From: CADCTB01 sp963768975
Lineage (GTDB): Bacteria > Actinomycetota > Acidimicrobiia > Acidimicrobiales > AC-14
Direction: 5' to 3'
DNA length: 64,000 nt
Assembly (NCBI GenBank): GCA_963768975.1
Contig: CAVYKB010000009.1
Location: 372,001 to 436,000 of the forward strand
Positions 1 to 8,325 of the stretch are shown here, in pieces (within the stretch, counting starts at the first letter, position 1; each line of letters opens with the position of its first letter). Under the pieces are notes generated by a model. It saw only the letters and a list, made by a program, of their open reading frames with translations. It searched no databases and was not told where the DNA came from. Position numbers and translations under genes: made by a program.

Positions 1-431
1 AGCGCCCCTAGCACGCCGCCGATGATGGCGACGAGCAGTGTTCTCATGGCGAGGGCGCGCAGCGCCGACCGGGCGTCATCGACCACCTCGCTCTCGAACT
101 GCTCGAGGACGGCCGGGTCGCGCGCGATCGCCTCCGCCTCATCGAGTCGGAGTTCATCGATCCTCGCCACGATGGCGATCGGGGCATCGTGCGTGTCGAC
201 GCGAATCGTTCCCAGCGGTGCCAGGCGGACGACGGTACCGCCATCCCACGAAGGCCGGACGAGAAGAGTGGCGCTGAACGGGCCGATGGGTGCCTGGACA
301 TGGGCGGCCAGGCTGAGCCCGAGAAGGGCTCCTGTGACGGCGAACAGCGCCGCCCGCATGACGGAGCGCAGTCGCCACCGCCGTCCCTGCGCACCGTCCT
401 TCTGGGCAGCGACCGCAGTGTCGTCGGTCAT
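1..431 (-). CDS. metallophosphoesterase family protein, N-terminal part (cut by window start)
   Basis: The frame is open from an ATG at 431 to the window edge, giving 143 codons without a stop. The visible part has a basic N-terminus, a membrane segment at about residues 25-46, a soluble region with the phrases LLVRPSWDGGTVVRLAPLG and RVDTHDAPIAI, and the start of a second hydrophobic segment near residue 131. This N-terminal layout is what I remember from membrane-anchored actinobacterial metallophosphoesterases, whose catalytic domain follows. That domain lies outside the window, so catalytic residues cannot be checked and the family call is recall plus inference. It points away from the plus-strand genes that follow. 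Confidence 0.6.
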   Translation of the reverse strand, partial: MTDDTAVAAQKDGAQGRRWRLRSVMRAALFAVTGALLGLSLAAHVQAPIGPFSATLLVRPSWDGGTVVRLAPLGTIRVDTHDAPIAIVARIDELRLDEAEAIARDPAVLEQFESEVVDDARSALRALAMRTLLVAIIGGVLGA

Positions 432-445
432 GGCATGTCCGACGA

Positions 446-918
446 TTGTCCGGATCGAGTGGTCATCTTGTCCAGAGCATGGCCCAGTCCCAGGAGGCTG
501 CGCAGACGCAGTTCGAAGGTATCCCGCACTTCATCGAGGGCGTTAGCGCGTCACCCAGCTCGACGATAGACGGCTCCATCGGGTGGCGGACATCGCCGGC
601 GTCCAAGAGGAGTGGGACGCTGCGATCGTCGACCAGGAGCCCGATCGCCGCATCTCGTGGCGTTCCATCTCCGGGACTCCCAGCGACGGCGTTGTCGCCT
701 TCCAGCCCATGGGCCCAGCATCGACCCGCGTGACCCTTGATCTCGACATCGACCCCCGGAGCATTCAGGAGAAGGCCGGCGCAACGCTGGGGTTCGTGTC
801 GAAGCGGGTAGCGGGGGACCTCGAGCGGTTCAAGGAACTCATCGAGTCCCGCGCGGCGCCGGGACAGACGCTTGGCGGAGGAGGCTCTCGCCGACCCGAC
901 CAGGCAACGGTTGCGTAA
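446..918 (+). pseudogene. SRPBCC/polyketide-cyclase-like gene, frameshifted and 5'-degenerate
   Basis: The C-terminal frame from 562 to 918 reads as a START-like SRPBCC domain. Recognisable pieces are EEWDAAIVDQ, a DRRISWRS motif, GVVAFQPM, TRVTLDLDIDP and the closing helix with GDLERFKELIESR. The preceding piece of the fold (QFEGIPHFIEGV) sits in a different frame, ending near 543. In the downstream frame, TAG at 544-546 stands exactly where the expected E-R pair should be, so a single missing base explains the break. The first beta strand of the family is not recognisable upstream, so the 5' end is also degenerate. Proteins of this family bind hydrophobic ligands; the substrate here is unknown. 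Either a true pseudogene or a base-calling indel. Confidence 0.6.
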
Positions 919-987
919 CCGGGGCCCACAAACCGCCGCTCACCGTGGGCCCGGAGGGTAGGCAAGGGACATGCTGTTTGGCATGCC

Positions 988-1368
988 ATGACGCGCATCG
1001 ACGACGTGCCGCCGGTGGCCGAAGGTTCGGACGGCGACACCACCTTCACCTACAGCTTCGGCGGCGGAGGCAAGCCCTCCACCTTCTGGAGGAAGGCCGA
1101 GGCCGGGCAGGCACCGTTGCGGCCGCTGGTGGAGCTTGTCGATGGTCCGCCGGCAACGAGGGACGCGGGTGGCACGACGCAGTACATCTGGCCGGCCGCC
1201 TACGCGTTCGACCGGTGGCAGGACATTTCTGCGTCGGTGCGGGAGGATCTCCACCGCGTGTACGGCGAGGACGATCTCCAACGCTTCGAGCAGTTCGGGA
1301 GCTATGTCGGTCATCGCGTCGCGATCACCGAGACCGGCGACTGGATCTTCTTCGTCGGCGGCGACTGA
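988..1368 (+). CDS. conserved-looking hypothetical protein (126 aa)
   Basis: ATG at 988, stop at 1366-1368. The protein is soluble and aromatic-rich, with no signal peptide or membrane segment. It starts with a flexible acidic stretch, then has FGGGGKPSTFWRKAEAGQ, a central YIWPAAYAFDRWQDI segment and a closing VAITETGDWIFFVGGD. The W/Y/F pattern and balanced composition argue for a real gene rather than a shadow of the antisense frame, although I do not recognise a named family. It is followed in the same direction by the YihY membrane protein about 125 bases downstream. Function unknown. Confidence 0.55.
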   Translation: MTRIDDVPPVAEGSDGDTTFTYSFGGGGKPSTFWRKAEAGQAPLRPLVELVDGPPATRDAGGTTQYIWPAAYAFDRWQDISASVREDLHRVYGEDDLQRFEQFGSYVGHRVAITETGDWIFFVGGD

Positions 1369-1494
1369 GCGGAGCAACCGACGACGATCTCAAAGCGGTT
1401 TCGAGCCCTGATTCCCGAGAGCCAGGCCGATGGCCTTCGCAGATGGCTGGCGCGCCGGCGACGTCTCTCCTGCGCCGCCGATGTCGCCCGCCAG

Positions 1495-2340
1495 ATGGCC
1501 CATAACTCGAAGAGCGACCGTGTCACGGGGTTAGCGGCCGAGGTGGCGTTCTTCTCACTGCTGAGCGTGTTTCCCGGGCTGCTGACCGTCGCCGCCGGTC
1601 TTGGCGCGCTGGACAGCCTCTTTGGCTCGGCCCTCCTGGCCCGGGCGCAACAGGAGGTGATCACCGTGCTCGAGACGTTCCTGACCGACAAGGCCGCCGG
1701 TACTACCGAGGCGGTCGAGGCCCTTTTCGAGGGCGGAAGCGGAGGCGTGTTCACCTTCGGCGTCATCGCCGCCGTCTGGGCGGCGTCTCGCGGCATGTCG
1801 ACGGTGATGCGGACCCTCGCCGAGATCTACGGCATGCAGGACACCCGATCGAGGGTGCGGACACGTCTGGTCGCATTGGGACTGGCCCTCGCCAGCATGG
1901 TGCTGATCGTCGTAACGCTTACCGCGCTCGTCGTCGGACCGCTCTTCGGAGCCGGCCGCCACGTCGCCCGGTGGGTCGGCGCCGCGGACGTTTATGGCGC
2001 CGTCTGGGAGTGGGCGGGAGTGCCGGTCGCCTTCCTGGTCCTTCTGGTGTGGGCCGCCGCCGTCTTCCACTCGGTGCCGCACCACCACGTCGGGTGGGGC
2101 CAGCACGTCGGTGGCGCAGCGTTGACCGGCGCGCTGTGGGTGCTCGTCTCCGTTGCGTTCCGGCTGTACCTGCACCTGTTCGGGGGCAATCCGGTCTTCG
2201 GGATCCTCGGCGGGGCGCTCGTAGTCCTCGTGTGGCTGTACCTCCTCAGCCTGGCGCTGCTTCTCGGGGCCGAGTTGAACGCCGTGCTCGCGGCACGCGC
2301 CGAAGTTGCCGCAACCCAGGACGGAATGTCCAGTCGGTAG
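1495..2340 (+). CDS. YihY/virulence factor BrkB family membrane protein
   Basis: 281 residues with about six hydrophobic segments. Typical YihY/BrkB phrases are visible: RVTGLAAEVAFFSLLSVFPGL near the N-terminus, a Trp-rich FTFGVIAAVWAASRG stretch, HHHVGWGQHVGGA in a loop, and GGALVVLVWLYLLSLALLLGAELNA at the end. Family members are inner-membrane proteins of uncertain role, once misassigned as RNase BN. The frame stays open upstream to the preceding stop at 1366-1368 and encodes a plausible extension (RRWLARRRR). It contains no ATG, GTG or TTG before 1495, only a CTG at 1408. The chosen ATG at 1495 may therefore be slightly internal. Confidence 0.85.
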   Translation: MAHNSKSDRVTGLAAEVAFFSLLSVFPGLLTVAAGLGALDSLFGSALLARAQQEVITVLETFLTDKAAGTTEAVEALFEGGSGGVFTFGVIAAVWAASRGMSTVMRTLAEIYGMQDTRSRVRTRLVALGLALASMVLIVVTLTALVVGPLFGAGRHVARWVGAADVYGAVWEWAGVPVAFLVLLVWAAAVFHSVPHHHVGWGQHVGGAALTGALWVLVSVAFRLYLHLFGGNPVFGILGGALVVLVWLYLLSLALLLGAELNAVLAARAEVAATQDGMSSR

Positions 2341-2443
2341 CAGTGCCTCCCTATCCATCCGCAAGCGAGCCGCAGCGGATAGCGAGACGCATGACGAGAT
2401 GCAGGAGTGAGACAGGCATCCGGGCCCGCAACGCCCGTCCCGC

Positions 2444-3715
2444 CTACCGGTCCACCTGTTCGAATGCCTCTGCTGCGGCGGCCTCGAGCCGTCGAGCCGT
2501 GCCGTCGATGTCGGTGGGGTCCGCCAGGAACTCCTGCAGGATGCTCCACATGCCCTGGCCCGGTGTCCCGCCGAACGCTACGGGCTGAAGATCGGAGAGG
2601 TCGAAACGGAAAGTGTCGGCTTCGACCAGCGCACGCGCCGACCGAAGCGTGGCGTCGTCGGGATAGAAGCCGAGATTCACCTTCCTGTTGGGGGAGAGGA
2701 AACCGAAGCCGGCGAGCTCATCTCCGAACTTCGGGCTGGCGAGGAACTCCATGAGCGCAAGGCCCGGAGCATCGTCGGTAAGACGGACGGCGACATCGCC
2801 GTTCCCGACGACAGCGTTCTGAGTCCCGTGAATCGACGGGAAGCCGGAGAGCGACGCCTCTTCTCCGTCGCCGGCTATCAAGCCCCCGCCGTACGCGATT
2901 GCCCCCGTGGGTGGGGTCTGGCTGATCTGCTCGACCGACGCCACAACATCGGTCGTGGCGGCCCCGTCGACGATCAGCGTCCGGTCTCCCCACAGCTCAC
3001 CCAGGAGGGACAGGGCGGACTTGACCGACTCGTCTGTCCAGGCGATGGCATGGTCGCTCAGCTGGTCGTACCGCTCTGGGCCGGCCATCCGCAGATAGAC
3101 GTTCTCGAACCAGTCGGTGAGCGGCCATCCGTCGCCGCCGGCGATGGAAACCGGCGTGACACCTGCGCTGGCCAGCGCTCTCGCAGCGGTCAGGAACTCG
3201 TTCCAGGTCAACGGTGGATCGACTCCCGCCTCACGCAAGGAGCTGGAGTTGTACCAAATGGTGGACTTGTTCACCGCCCTCACCCACACGCCGAACAGCG
3301 TTCCCTCCACCGACCCCTGGTCCCGCCACGCCGGCGCGTAGTTGTCCCGGACGTGGTCCTCCACCTGCTCGCCGAGCGGCCTTGTCAGCCCACGGCGGGC
3401 GAGGTCGACCAAACTTGCACGGCTGGGCAGGATGGCGACGTCTGGAGGGGTTCCTTCCGCGGTGCGAGTTGCGAGTGCGGCGGCAATGCCGGCGCCCATG
3501 GCGGTGTAGCGGACGGTGACGCCCGTCTCCTGCTCGAACCTGACGAGTGCACTCTCCAGCTTCGCCTGGTCAGGACCCGCCCAGTGGCCGGCAACCTCCA
3601 CTGTCTGTCCCCGAAGTGGCTCCCCGGCCCACCGGGCATCACCCGGCCCACCCGCGCAGGCGACGCAGGCGAGAAGAAGGCTGAGCAGCGCTCGACCCGA
3701 CGCAGGCGGACGCAT
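2444..3715 (-). CDS. extracellular substrate-binding lipoprotein (ABC sugar-type)
   Basis: From ATG at 3715 the protein is about 423 aa with a lipoprotein signal (SLLLACVACAGG). It then has a periplasmic-binding-protein fold typical of family 1 carbohydrate binders: FEQETGVTVRYTAMGAGIAAALATR, GTPPDVAILPS, WYNSSSLREAGVDPPLTWNEFL and a C-terminal region with MEFLASPKFGDELA. Alternative in-frame starts exist at 3760 and 3793; 3715 places the signal peptide at the N-terminus. No permease or ATPase lies beside it, so it is an orphan binding protein unless its partners are elsewhere. The solute is not evident. It follows a hypothetical lipoprotein gene on the same strand after 130 bases. Confidence 0.85.
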   Translation of the reverse strand: MRPPASGRALLSLLLACVACAGGPGDARWAGEPLRGQTVEVAGHWAGPDQAKLESALVRFEQETGVTVRYTAMGAGIAAALATRTAEGTPPDVAILPSRASLVDLARRGLTRPLGEQVEDHVRDNYAPAWRDQGSVEGTLFGVWVRAVNKSTIWYNSSSLREAGVDPPLTWNEFLTAARALASAGVTPVSIAGGDGWPLTDWFENVYLRMAGPERYDQLSDHAIAWTDESVKSALSLLGELWGDRTLIVDGAATTDVVASVEQISQTPPTGAIAYGGGLIAGDGEEASLSGFPSIHGTQNAVVGNGDVAVRLTDDAPGLALMEFLASPKFGDELAGFGFLSPNRKVNLGFYPDDATLRSARALVEADTFRFDLSDLQPVAFGGTPGQGMWSILQEFLADPTDIDGTARRLEAAAAEAFEQVDR

Positions 3716-3845
3716 ACGTGCGGTGGTGACCGGCTCCCGCTCGGCGAGCGGCGTGCGCATACCGGCAGCGGCCCTCCCCAGCCCGATCAGCATGTGGCTG
3801 GTCACGGAGTCCTCCGTCCCACCGCCGTTCATCTGGCCGCATCCG

Positions 3846-4424
3846 TCACGTCGCATTCGGCCGGAATTCCACGGCAGCCACGATGGCGTCCAAGACGTCG
3901 GCGTTGCTGCCGAAACGGCCGGACGACGCGTTGTCCGATGTCGTTGCGACGAGCGTCTCTTCGCCCGTTTCCACATACCAGGTCAGCTGACGGGTACCGG
4001 CGGGCAGAATGCCCGCACTCCGGGTCCGGCTGGCGATTCGCACCGTTCGATGTCGAGCCTCGAATCCGTTGCGCCTGCTCAGCGTCTCATCGAAGGCTCC
4101 CAGGCCATGGTGGGGCGGAACGATCACATCGAACGGAGCAGGCGCAAGGACCACGCGGATGGCCAGCCCGGGCGCTTCGGTGCTCTGGGGGAGAGCGAAG
4201 GGTTCGGGGTGAAAGAAGCGACAGGGCACAGGGCCGTGCTCGACAGTGAACCACGACGCGGGATAGCGGACGGTGTAGGCCCCTCCGGGGCCGGCGCACT
4301 TCTTGGTCGCTGCGAGCGATGGATCGATACCCGCTGCTCGTATCGTCACGTCACGCGGCGTTCCACACCCGGCGGCGATCACAAGAACGAGGAGGTATCG
4401 GCTCACCGCGAGGCGAATATTCAC
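3846..4424 (-). CDS. hypothetical lipoprotein (192 aa)
   Basis: GTG start at 4424 followed directly by a short lipoprotein signal (LLVLVIAAGCGT, lipobox AAGC). The mature part contains an AYTVRYPASWFTVEHGP stretch, which resembles the beta-sheet 'YPxxW' opening of small secreted PsbP/DUF-like domains, and ends in VLDAIVAAVEF. I do not recognise a specific family. A short strongly ribosome-bound reading frame precedes it (4459-4518), and the binding-protein gene follows. Probably an exported cell-surface protein of unknown role. Confidence 0.7.
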   Translation of the reverse strand: MNIRLAVSRYLLVLVIAAGCGTPRDVTIRAAGIDPSLAATKKCAGPGGAYTVRYPASWFTVEHGPVPCRFFHPEPFALPQSTEAPGLAIRVVLAPAPFDVIVPPHHGLGAFDETLSRRNGFEARHRTVRIASRTRSAGILPAGTRQLTWYVETGEETLVATTSDNASSGRFGSNADVLDAIVAAVEFRPNAT

Positions 4425-4458
4425 GACGAACGGCCCAGAACGGAGTGCATCGTGCGCT

Positions 4459-4518
4459 TCAGACGGGGGCGTACCGGGGCATGACGGTCGGTACGATCAG
4501 AATCAGCCCTGGTCCCAT
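4459..4518 (-). CDS. possible 19-codon leader peptide with a strong Shine-Dalgarno
   Basis: On the minus strand an almost perfect ribosome binding site, AAGGAGGTG (4525-4533), sits 8 bases before ATG at 4518. The frame is only 19 codons, hydrophobic (GLILIVPTV) and ends in TGA at 4459-4461. It lies just upstream of the lipoprotein gene starting at 4424, whose own ribosome site is weak. It could be a translated leader that sets translation of the lipoprotein, or the stump of a lost small membrane protein. No protein evidence is possible from sequence alone. Confidence 0.35.
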   Translation of the reverse strand: MGPGLILIVPTVMPRYAPV

Positions 4519-4625
4519 CTCGCACACCTCCTTGGATGATCATTTCCCGGTAGAGATGACGGTCCGGTGGCGGTGTGGTGACGCGTCAGTGATTTCCTTT
4601 CAGGCCGGCAGCGCCGCCTGCGCTC

Positions 4626-5327
4626 TCAGGCCTGAACCTTGTATCCGAGTCCGCGCACCGTGACGACGTGCTGGGGGTCGGACGGATCCCGCTCGATCTT
4701 GGAGCGTAAGCGGTAGACGTGGGCGTCGACCAGCTTTGTGTCTCCGACGTACTGGTAGCCCCATACCGACTCGAGGAGAGACTCGCGAGAGAACAGCCGT
4801 CCGGGGGTCGCAGCGAGCTCACAGAGGAGACGGAACTCGGTGCTGGTGAGATGGACCTCCTCGTCCTCGCAGCGTACGACGCCTTGGTCTGGGATGATCT
4901 CGAGCCGCCCGCCCAATACGATGCGCGACGGGCCGGCATCCTGGTCGCGCCACCTGCGTAACATGGCTCTGATCCGGGCTGCCAGTTCCTTGATCTCGTA
5001 CGGCTTGGTGACGTAGTCGTCGGCACCTGCCTCCAGCCCGGCGACAACGTCGTAGGTGTCGGTTCTTGCCGTCACCATGATGATCGGGACCTTGCTGCGG
5101 CCTCGCAGCGCCCGGCAGGTGTCAAAGCCGTTCCCGTCCGGCAGCATCACATCGAGGAGCACGCAGTCGGGCGCTCGCTGCTCAAATCGGGCGATAGCCT
5201 CGCCGCTGCCGCCTGCCTGATCGACTTCGTAGCCCTCGTCCTCCAGGAGGACCGCCGTCTGGGTCCGAATGCTTTCGTCGTCCTCCACGAGAAGGATGCG
5301 TGCCGGCATCCGTCCATTGTCACCCAT
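4626..5327 (-). CDS. OmpR/PhoB-family response regulator
   Basis: 233 aa. The receiver domain (about residues 9-125) has the acidic pair in LLVEDDES, the phospho-acceptor Asp59 in VLLDVMLPDGNG, Thr86 in MVTARTD and Lys108 in VTKPY. The C-terminal winged helix (about 140-232) has LTSTEFRLLCELAATPGRLFSR and the recognition helix with DAHVYRLRSKIE, ending VRGLGYKVQA, as in the OmpR/PhoB class. It is the third gene of a minus-strand set: sensor kinase, GerMN lipoprotein, regulator. It should be phosphorylated by that kinase and bind DNA; the target genes are unknown. ATG at 5327; a second ATG six codons in (MPARILLVED) is also possible. A 22-nt-loop inverted repeat (TTCAGGCC/GGCCTGAA, 4599-4636) overlaps its stop. 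Confidence 0.93.
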   Translation of the reverse strand: MGDNGRMPARILLVEDDESIRTQTAVLLEDEGYEVDQAGGSGEAIARFEQRAPDCVLLDVMLPDGNGFDTCRALRGRSKVPIIMVTARTDTYDVVAGLEAGADDYVTKPYEIKELAARIRAMLRRWRDQDAGPSRIVLGGRLEIIPDQGVVRCEDEEVHLTSTEFRLLCELAATPGRLFSRESLLESVWGYQYVGDTKLVDAHVYRLRSKIERDPSDPQHVVTVRGLGYKVQA

Positions 5328-5358
5328 CGCCGGACCTTGTCTGTCGACGCCGATATCT

Positions 5359-5925
5359 CTACGTCATCAGGCCGGCATAGTCGTCACGAGCCACGGGCGA
5401 GCTGATCAGCGACCCGTCGTCCTTGGGAACCGCCAGCCGTGCACCCTGGAGGGTGAAGGACACCTGGCCGACGCCGGGTCGGCCCGTGAGGGTGCAGACG
5501 ATCTGCGCGACGGCGAGGAGCTGATCATCGGCCGGCAACGCCGAGACTTCGGGCAGGAGATCGACTCGGGCGATTCCGCCGAGAAGACGCACTTCCCGGA
5601 CCACCGACGGCTCGGTCAACGTCGTGCGGAGAAGGGGGCCGGCGTCCGCCGGGGGAGAGGCCAGAGCGTCGAGCGCGGCCCGCAGGTCGGCGGGAGCGCC
5701 GACCTCTTGGCTCACGATCACGAGGCGTCCGTCGCGTACGAAGCAGAGATCCACCGGTTCTGAGCTCGGACCCGATGGCGCAGGGACGATCGGCGGCGCC
5801 GCCGCATCCAAGAGCGCGAACGGCACCGCCTCATCCCTCGCTCTTTGCGCCTGGTCTTGCGCTGGCACTCCGCAGCCGGCGGCCAGAGCGAGAATGCACA
5901 TCGCCAGGATCCAGCGTCGTGTCAT
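5359..5925 (-). CDS. GerMN-domain lipoprotein (LpqB-like, shortened)
   Basis: 188 aa from ATG at 5925. Lipobox LALAAGC gives a membrane-anchored lipoprotein. The rest is a GerMN-type domain: VDLCFVRDGRLVIVSQEV, an LRAALDALASPP helix, then RLLGGIARVDLLPEVSALPADDQLLAVAQIVCTL and GVGQVSFTLQGARLAVP. In actinobacteria such a domain occurs in LpqB, encoded with the MtrAB two-component system. Here it is likewise tied to a kinase and regulator: its ATG overlaps the kinase stop by 4 bases (ATGA). The C-terminal beta-propeller of full-length LpqB is absent. Likely a modulator of the adjacent sensor kinase, by analogy only. Confidence 0.8.
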   Translation of the reverse strand: MTRRWILAMCILALAAGCGVPAQDQAQRARDEAVPFALLDAAAPPIVPAPSGPSSEPVDLCFVRDGRLVIVSQEVGAPADLRAALDALASPPADAGPLLRTTLTEPSVVREVRLLGGIARVDLLPEVSALPADDQLLAVAQIVCTLTGRPGVGQVSFTLQGARLAVPKDDGSLISSPVARDDYAGLMT

Positions 5926-7308
5926 GGCAGGCCCACCGGGATCTCGATTACGAACCGTGCCCCGCCGCCGGGCGCGCCCTCGACCCAGATTCTGCCCCCG
6001 TGGAGATGCACGTGCTCCGCCGTCAGGGCCAGTCCCAACCCGGTCCCGCTGTCTGATCCGGCCTCGACGCCGGCGGCACCGCGCGCGAACCGCCCGAAGA
6101 TGGCGTCTCGCTCCTCCTCGCCGATGCCCGGGCCTTGATCGTCGATCGCCAGACGGACCCATCCCTGGCTGGGCACCGTGAGCGTCACCGCTGTAGTGCC
6201 GCCGGCATACCTGTTGGCATTGTCGAGGATGTTGGCGACAGCCTGCGCGAGCCGGCGGCGATCACCGCGAATATGGGTCGGGGCGTCGGCATCGACGTGG
6301 ATGGGGGTACCAGGGCTGGCGTGCTGGTCGACAAGGCGGTCGAGGAGATGCCGCAGCTCGATCCGATCGTCACTCACCACGGCCGTCCCACCGTCCAGGC
6401 GCGAGATCTTCGAGAAGGTCGAGCACCATCCGCTGGAACAGGCTCACCTTGGCGGATAGGACGGCGAACGCCTCGGTGACCTGGGGAGGGAGCTGATCGC
6501 GCCGTCGCTGGATGATCTCGACTGCGGCGGACACTGCGGCAAGGGGTGACCGCAGCTCGTGGCTCACGTCGGCCGCAAATCTGGTCTCCCGCTCGATGCG
6601 GGACTCGAGCGCGGCCGCCATCTGATTGAACGCGTCGGTCAGCCGGCGCAAGTCCGGGTCGGCCGGCTCCCCCAGGCGAGTGTCCAGGGCACCGCCGGCG
6701 ATCATCTCGGCGGCGTCGGCCACGGGCCGTAAGGGACGGACCAGCCGGTTGGCAGCGGCCCAGCCGACCATCGCTGCAACCGCCGCAGCTCCTGCGACGC
6801 CGGTGGCCAGTGACCGCGCCAGCAGCCCGATGGTGTCCTCCAGCTCTGCGAGCGAGAACAACTCGTAGTAGTCCGCCTCCACCGCCGCAAGGCGGACACC
6901 GACCGCGAGGTGGAGGTTCCCGCTGGCGTCCCGGTAGCGCTGATGGCCGGCGTGACCCTGCCCGACGACCCGCTGGAGATCACGGGGGATCTCCTCGGGA
7001 CCTATGGTCAAAGAGGTCGCGAACGACTCGCCGCGGTACTGCAAGACGCTGTCCGATGCAGTGCCGCCTCCGAGCGAGGCGAGGAACGCCCGCAGGTCCG
7101 GGGCCTCGGCCCGCAGGATGTTCCTGGCCAGACGTGCGTTCACGTACGCCTGGCGGATGGCGGTGTCCTCTCGCTGGGCGACCAGGTAGCTGCGGGCGAG
7201 GGCGTAGGTGAGGCTGGCGCCCGCCACGGCGACGATGAGACCCGTCATGCCGAATCCGACTGCCGCCCGCGCCCGCAGCCCGCTCCAGAACTGGGACCGG
7301 CCGCTCAC
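5922..7308 (-). pseudogene. sensor histidine kinase (HAMP-HisKA-HATPase), split by a +1 frameshift
   Basis: Two adjoining frames make one kinase. The first (7308 down to 6370) has a transmembrane segment (VGFGMTGLIVAVAGASLTY), an extracytoplasmic sensor region, a second membrane segment, a HAMP linker (RLVRPLRPVADAAEMIAGG) and the HisKA box FAADVSHELRSPLAAV. The second (from about 6410 to 5922) carries the N box (AVANILDNANRYAGG), DDQGPGIGEEER and GTGLGLAL ATP-binding motifs. One extra base near 6407 (in GAAGATCTC of the minus strand) separates them. Removing it restores LDLLEISRLDGGTAVVSDDR. Start codon choice is uncertain: GTG at 7308, with upstream in-frame starts to 7536. Downstream the GerMN and regulator genes are intact, so a sequencing indel is a fair alternative to real inactivation. 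Confidence 0.85.
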
Positions 7309-7616
7309 CTGGCCATTCTGGCTCCCCGATGCAGGCTGTCGCCCAATGGCTGGCGCCGGCCGAGAACGGGCTCGGGCCCTGACCACGAAATGGGCCGACT
7401 CTTCGAGACCGAGTCCAGTCCTGTTGAAGCTGGGTTCCATGACATGTCCCTCGGTGTCCCGACCCCCAGCATCCCGGTCGACAGCGCGCGACCTGAGACG
7501 ACGGGATCGCGATCGGGTGACAATCTCTCGCACCACCGCGATCCGAATGGGAAACCGTCACCGAATCGCAACCTGATCAGGAGCCCTCCGCGGGCTGCCC
7601 GCCGCATACTGATCCC

Positions 7617-7991
7617 ATGACACGACGTCAGAACGAAGCCAAGTTCACGGTGCTGGTGGTCGACGACGGCGACGAGGCTGTGATCAGCGTTGCCGGTGAG
7701 CTCGACTCCTACACCGCCTGTGAACTACGGGGGGGCATAACGGACGTACTCGGGCGGCCGGCGACCATCATCGACATTGGCGGCGTGCCCTTCGTTGACT
7801 CGGCCGGCCTGGGAGCTCTCATGGGCGGGATACGACGGCTGCGGGAGGCCGGAGGGGACGTGGCCATCTGCTGCACGCACCCCGGAGTGCTTCGTTTGCT
7901 CCTGATGACCGGACTGGACCGCATCGTGGCGATCACCGAGTCGCCGGCGGAAGCGCGCCGCGTCATCGCCGATGCGTCGGTCTCTGTCTAG
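7617..7991 (+). CDS. STAS-domain anti-sigma factor antagonist
   Basis: 124 aa consisting of one STAS domain. It opens with AVISVAGELDSYTACELRGG, and the conserved phosphorylation loop is VPFVDSAGLGALMGG with Ser62 as the likely phospho-site. It ends with GLDRIVAITESPAEA. Proteins like SpoIIAA/RsbV bind a serine kinase anti-sigma factor when unphosphorylated and so release a sigma factor. The partner kinase and sigma factor are not adjacent; a SpoIIE-type phosphatase with its own HATPase domain lies far downstream at 49669-51312. The gene is divergent from the sensor kinase and followed by a strong bidirectional terminator. Confidence 0.9.
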   Translation: MTRRQNEAKFTVLVVDDGDEAVISVAGELDSYTACELRGGITDVLGRPATIIDIGGVPFVDSAGLGALMGGIRRLREAGGDVAICCTHPGVLRLLLMTGLDRIVAITESPAEARRVIADASVSV

Positions 7992-8096
7992 TGCGCTCGG
8001 TCGGCCGGCTGGACCGCTGGCTGTCAAGCCGGTGACGATCGCGTTACAGAGGACGCGCATCTCCATGTAGCCGAGGGTGACGCCGGTACGATGGAC

Positions 8097-8165
8097 TGCG
8101 CTCCTCCTTCCTGCAGGCTCCTTGCGTTGCCCACCTAAGTCGTCTTCTTCGGAGGGAGGAGCGCA
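8097..8165. ncRNA. candidate structured RNA or cis-element: 15-bp stem-loop
   Basis: A 15-base arm at 8097-8111 (TGCGCTCCTCCTTCC) pairs with 8151-8165 (GGAGGGAGGAGCGCA). All positions are complementary except one that would form a G-U wobble in RNA. The 39-base loop is not itself an obvious gene. Twenty-five bases further on is a perfect terminator hairpin. A long conserved-looking stem followed by a terminator between two convergent genes is the architecture of a small RNA, but no known family was recognised and the strand is undetermined (the G-U wobble is possible in the plus transcript). Confidence 0.35.
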
Positions 8166-8189
8166 TCTCCTGCCAACGTGCTGCGACGT

Positions 8190-8223
8190 GACACCGCCGG
8201 ACAGACGAGAGTCCGGCGGTGTC
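8190..8223. terminator. bidirectional intrinsic terminator
   Basis: Perfect 13-bp inverted repeat GACACCGCCGGAC (8190-8202) and GTCCGGCGGTGTC (8211-8223) with an 8-base loop. It lies between the convergent STAS gene and marR gene, where a shared terminator is expected. The downstream U tract is poor (GTCGTTTCG), as is common in high-GC actinobacteria. Confidence 0.75.
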
Positions 8224-8325
8224 GTCGTTTCGGGGATCTTCCGGCCTGGCCGAATGGCTACCGACGAGCACCGCACGCCCTGTCGTTGCAGCTTCTGAGC
8301 GTCGTCTCCGACATACGGCCATCGT

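Noticed and set aside
8097..8223. 6C RNA of actinobacteria
   Set aside because: Neither hairpin loop contains the required run of six cytosines.
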